A stretch of 64,000 bases of DNA from Monocercomonoides exilis. Taxonomy: Eukaryota > Preaxostyla > Oxymonadida > Polymastigidae. The translations under genes were made by a program, and so were the position numbers. Position 1 is the first letter of the stretch, and the number at the start of each line of letters is the position of its first letter. Shown here piece by piece: positions 60,360 to 64,000 of the stretch. The stretch is taken from assembly GCA_001643675.2 (NCBI GenBank), contig LSRY02000034.1:62001-126000 (forward strand), in the 5' to 3' direction. Below the pieces are notes generated by a model. The model saw only the letters and a program-made list of their open reading frames with translations, was not told the origin of the DNA and made no database searches.

Positions 60360-61681
60360 ATGATCATGGAAGAATTGTTTGATCAGTTGGAGCGTTGCAA
60401 TGAAGATGAACAAAGAAAGAAAATAGAAGAAATGAATGAAGTGATCGATGAAATGGATGAAGAAGAATTTGAATCCATGTTCACTCCAGTACTGCTCAAC
60501 AAAATGCACAAAATGTTTGTAGAAAAGAAGCTTTTGATGAATGACGCACTCGTGCTGTTGAAACACTTTGGATATTACAGGGTATTGAAATTCTCGCATG
60601 TTTATGGAATTGAAGAAGCTTCGTTTTACGAAAGATTTGAGGAGATGATCATTGATGAAGAAATGAAAAAGAAAGAAAAGGATGAAAAGCTGCTTGTTGA
60701 TCTGTTTGAATGCTATCTTTTGCTTAACAACCGGTTCAATTCGATATTGTTTTCAATTTGTGTTCCCTGTCTTATGAAAGTTGCATTGAAGAAAGAGGGA
60801 AATGAGGAAACACAAAAAGAAGTGGAAATGGCATTGCTGGCCTTGAGCAATGTTCTATATTTAGTATGAGAACCACTGACTTGTTTTTTTGATGTTTTTG
60901 AATCTCTCACTTTCTTTAAAAGGATATGGGGCAAGAACTGAATTTGAATGATATCAAAGAGATTATCCAATATCAGCAGGAACATCATAATCTGACACGG
61001 CTTGCCTATCAGTCTGTTTGGCAGTTTTTAATTTATCGATTTTTCAACGACAAAAGGTTGGAAGATGCTATTGCGAATGAGCTGCATTTAGCGAGAGAAG
61101 CGAAAAAAGAAATGGAAGAACTGATGATTTATGTAGATTGGAAGAGAACAGAAGAGGAAAGAGAAAAAGAAACAAAAGAAGAACTTATTTTATTGAGATG
61201 GCTCGAAGTATTGAACCTTTATTTTTCTAAGTGCAGATTGCGGAATGAAGAATTTGTTGGACTTGTTGGAAGCATTGTTCGGGTGTTTCGAGCAGCAAGG
61301 GATAATTACAAAGAAATAAGCAATCAATGCGTTTATTCATTGAAAAAAGCAGCAGAAAGCAGAGCTGGGAAAATTGATGACTTGCTGAAAAGTGGTTCTA
61401 TTGATGCTGTTTTGGATGAAATTCAGCAACAAACAATGAATGACAGAATTGTGAGTGATCTATTGAGTTTTTTTATGGTCGTTTTATGGAAATTGGAAGA
61501 AAAGGAAAAAGATGAAAAGGAAAAAGCGAAAAGAAAAGAGTTGAAAAGAAAAGTGTTTGAAAAGATGGAAGAAGAAGGATATGAAGATATCATCATCTGG
61601 TTAGGCCATTATATTTACTGTAGTGCATTTGGCGATTTTCAGTTGATTAAGAATTGTTTTGATTATTTTGTGTTTTTATAA
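60360..61681 (+). CDS. Glu/Lys-rich helical-repeat family protein (oxymonad multigene family)
   Basis: Two exons: 60360-60863 and 60923-61681, with a 59-base intron (GTATGA...AAAAG) at phase 0, giving 420 residues. ATGs at 60360 and 60366 are both possible starts. The protein is all-helical and strongly charged. Recurring pieces are QLERCNEDEQRKKIEEMNEV, DEKLLVDLFECYLLLN, CVPCLMKVALKK, EVEMALLALSNV, HNLTRLAYQSVWQFLIYRF and EEGYEDIII. I recall a large family with this layout in Monocercomonoides but know no function. Armadillo/HEAT-like folding is an inference from the helical periodicity. No signal peptide or membrane segment. A broken relative lies 430 bases downstream on the other strand. 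Confidence 0.8.
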
Positions 61682-62108
61682 TTTTTTTGCATAAACATTC
61701 ACTTCATCTTTTTGCATTTCCATTTTTTATTTTTTGTGCAGAACACTCATTCACTCAACAAAATAACAGTCATGATTTGCAAAATAGATGAAAGTGCTTT
61801 TTCAAAGAATATCAAGAATTTACAAGAAAAATGAACATTTGAAAAAAAAGAACATCATCAAAAATAAGAAATAAGAAATGAAAAACAAAAGAATCAAGCT
61901 TGTTGAATTTTTCTATGTGCTTTGTGAAAAGAAATATTTTCAACTTCAAAAATACAATCCAATATTCGCAAAACTCATTCAATAAATAAATTTCTGAGTT
62001 TGAAAAGCTGAAATGTTCAATGCAAAAAATGGAGGATAAGGAAAAAATGTAAGTTTTTTCACCATTCTTTTTATTTTTGGCTTTCTAATTGAAATTCCTC
62101 CAATTTCC
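61682..62108. other. spacer between tail-to-tail paralogues
   Basis: About 430 bases of AT-rich sequence between the stop of the intact gene and the end of its inverted relative. No feature recognised. Confidence 0.6.
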
Positions 62109-63210
62109 TCAAATGCTCACAAAATAATCACAAACATCCAACGATAAATTACAATTATAATAACCTTGAAAAAACTCTAAAGTTTCAAGAAAGCACGTTT
62201 TGTTATCTTCGTATCCTTCTTCTTCCATCTTTTCGAATATCTCCATTTTTATCTTCTTTCTTTTCTATTCTTCCACTTCATCTTTCCCCCTTTCTTTCAA
62301 TTTCCTTAAAAAACGTGTAAAAAATACCAAGCTTTCATATATCATTTTGTCCTTAAACGTGCGCCTCTGAAACACTTCCAAAACAGCACAAACATCTCTT
62401 CCTTTTAACAAGTCATTAATTTTCACAATTCTATTTTGTGTTGCATTTCTCAAGGAACAAATGCACCAGCTGTAAATTTCTCTTTCGTTTTCTCTTGCTG
62501 CTCGAAGAACTTTTACAATGCTGTTGATAAGTCCAGCAAGTTCTTCATTCCAAAACCGACAGCAATCTAAGAAATCATACAATGTGTCGAACCATCTCTT
62601 GATAAAACGCACTTCTTTCGCTTCCTTTCCTCCATTTTCCTCTTTTTTTCTCTCCCAATTCACGCACTTTGTCAGCTTTTCCAATTCTCTTTAAACCTCT
62701 CTTGCAAAATACAGTTCGTTCGCAATAACTTTTTCCAAAGATCGATTGTTGTGCAATCTTGCAACCAAAAATTACCAAGCAGACTGATATGCAAGGTGCG
62801 TCAAATTGTGATGTTCCTGATGATATTTCAGAATCTCTTTGGTTTCAGTAAAATACAGTTCTTTTTCAATTTTCCAATCAAAAAACAAGAAAAAAAAAAA
62901 AAAAACATCAAAATTGGAAAAATGTTCTCAAACCTGATATCCAACATTGCTCAATGCAAGAAGAGCCATTTCCACTTCTTTTTGTGATTCTTCTTTTTCC
63001 TCTTTGTTCAAAGCAACTTTCAAAAGACAGTGCACACATATTAATAATAATTCAGAAGAAAACAATGTATTAAGCAAAAGATAGCATTCGTAAAGATCAG
63101 CCAGAAGCTTTTCATTTTTTCCCTCTTTTTTCTTTTCTTCATTCATTTCATCAACAACATCATTTATTTCTCCGATTTTCTGCTTTTGTTCATCATCTGC
63201 ATTCTTTCTT
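62109..63210 (-). pseudogene. broken paralogue of the 60,360 gene
   Basis: Read on the minus strand it follows the neighbouring gene from DDEQKQKIGEINDVVDEMNE through KNEKLLADLYECYLLLN, EMALLALSNVGYQ, an intron-like gap at the same place, HHNLTHLAYQSAW and FEKMEEEGYED. Damage: about 70 codons are missing between the first acidic segment and the KNEKLL segment; there are stops within YQSAW-FLV (near 62772), before RELEKL (near 62691) and after DEVEE (near 62268); and the start region is disrupted. The best preserved block is 62684-62265. It is probably inactive; a shorter transcribed product cannot be excluded. Confidence 0.75.
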
Positions 63211-63297
63211 CAGTATTTTCATAATCGTGTGCACTCATTCTTCTTGTTGAAAAAAATAATCAAAATAAGGGGCAGAGCTTGATTGGCAACAAAATAA

Positions 63298-63704
63298 ATG
63301 AAAATTCAAACATCGTTTGTTGATTATCTGAAAAAAAGAAAGGGATCTAACACAAACTATTTTGATTTTGCTTTCAAATAGACGTGCAAAAGAAATTTAC
63401 ACTAAATCACAAGGATTGGCCGTAAAAGTCAAAGATAATAATCTTCAGTTTCTTTTTGATCAAATCAACAAAAAGTTATTCGAAAACTATTCTTCTAAAA
63501 AAATTAGTGAGTTCATTCTTTTTCAACAAGCCATTTTCTCCTCTATTAGGAATTGAATTTATTTTTCTTTTTTATGAAATAGGAATTCTTTTTGAGGAGA
63601 TTTTTTTCAACAGGAAAATCAAATTCTTGAAGGAAAAATTTAACTTTTTTGTAATTGAGAAGTATAAAAATGAAAAAATCATCACACATTGTGATTCGTT
63701 TTGA
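63298..63704 (+). CDS. possible small spliced gene of unknown function
   Basis: Tentative model: ATG 63298, exon 1 to 63314, intron 63315-63381 (GTTTGT...AAATAG), exon 2 from 63382 to about 63506, then a second intron (GTGAGT; acceptor at 63549 or further on) and a last exon ending with TGA at 63702-63704. Exons 1 and 2 join in frame to give a balanced, charged start, MKIQTSRAKEIYTKSQG, followed by DNNLQFLFDQINKKLFENY. The last exon is Phe/Ile/Lys-rich and may be fortuitous. I do not recognise a family. The splice motifs match those of neighbouring genes, which is the main support. Confidence 0.3.
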
Positions 63705-64000
63705 TTTACTTTCATTAGTACTAATATTTGCTTCTATTTCGAACAACTCATTGGATTGCTAAAGACCAAAAGAAACGAATTTCAGAAAATCAAAATGAAT
63801 CTGCAGTACAAAAGAATTATCATATCTTTGCAATATAACACGAAAGAAAACAATCAGAATGGAAGAGGATCGAGGATAAATGATTCATGGCGAAAATGGA
63901 ATTATAGATTTGGAAATTGATAATTTTAAGAATAACAATTTGGCAAGTTGCAACAGAAAAGATGCAGATCCTCGGGTTTTATTGTATTCCAACATCATAA
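63705..64000. other. window edge, no gene recognised
   Basis: AT-rich sequence without a supported frame; a gene continuing beyond the window cannot be judged. Confidence 0.4.

Noticed and set aside
1-64000. CRISPR arrays, rRNA, tRNA genes and bacterial-type operons
   Set aside because: No regularly spaced repeats with spacers, no rRNA-like or tRNA cloverleaf sequence recognised, and the genes have eukaryotic introns and families.

Overview
The window is nuclear DNA from a flagellated, intron-bearing protist. Most likely it is an oxymonad (Preaxostyla) close to Monocercomonoides. This is inferred from short GT-AG introns, compact genes with AT-rich spacers, a giant axonemal-type dynein heavy chain, a beta-helix/transmembrane/degenerate-kinase surface protein, a kinase with a SPRY-like tail, and a Glu/Lys-rich helical family (60,360 and 62,109) that I recall from oxymonad genomes. 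No database search was possible.

Layout. 1-9,356: five plus-strand genes. These are the 3' end of a disordered protein, a protein with a Lys/Glu minisatellite, a thioredoxin whose intron directly follows the start codon, an eight-exon protein kinase with a poly-Ser linker and SPRY-like C-terminus, and a SUN-domain protein. 10,160-31,076: one minus-strand dynein heavy chain of about 6,937 residues, nearly all in one 20.7-kb exon. 31,077-33,281: AT-rich spacer with coding-like debris. 33,282-42,365: a 3,027-residue receptor-like protein. 43,299-53,917: a minus-strand gene of about 3,494 residues with scattered similarity to RMC1/Mic1 and very large low-complexity inserts. 54,308-55,534: a near-perfect 387-bp-arm inverted-repeat element. 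55,674-57,684: a decayed 2.0-kb TA-flanked pogo/Tc1-mariner-like transposon. 57,687-60,359: no convincing gene. 60,360-63,210: an intact gene and a broken inverted paralogue arranged tail to tail. 63,298-63,704: a possible small spliced gene.

How the genes relate. There is no operon. Dynein (flagellar or transport motor family), SUN protein (nuclear envelope to cytoskeleton link), kinase and RMC1-like protein (endosomal trafficking) are ordinary eukaryotic functions scattered side by side. The most unusual point is that the dynein keeps linker, stalk, microtubule-binding and C-terminal regions but has lost the AAA1 Walker A and Walker B signatures, so it is probably not a conventional motor. 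A second theme is extreme inflation of conserved proteins by Ser-rich and acidic low-complexity sequence, mirrored by microsatellites in introns.
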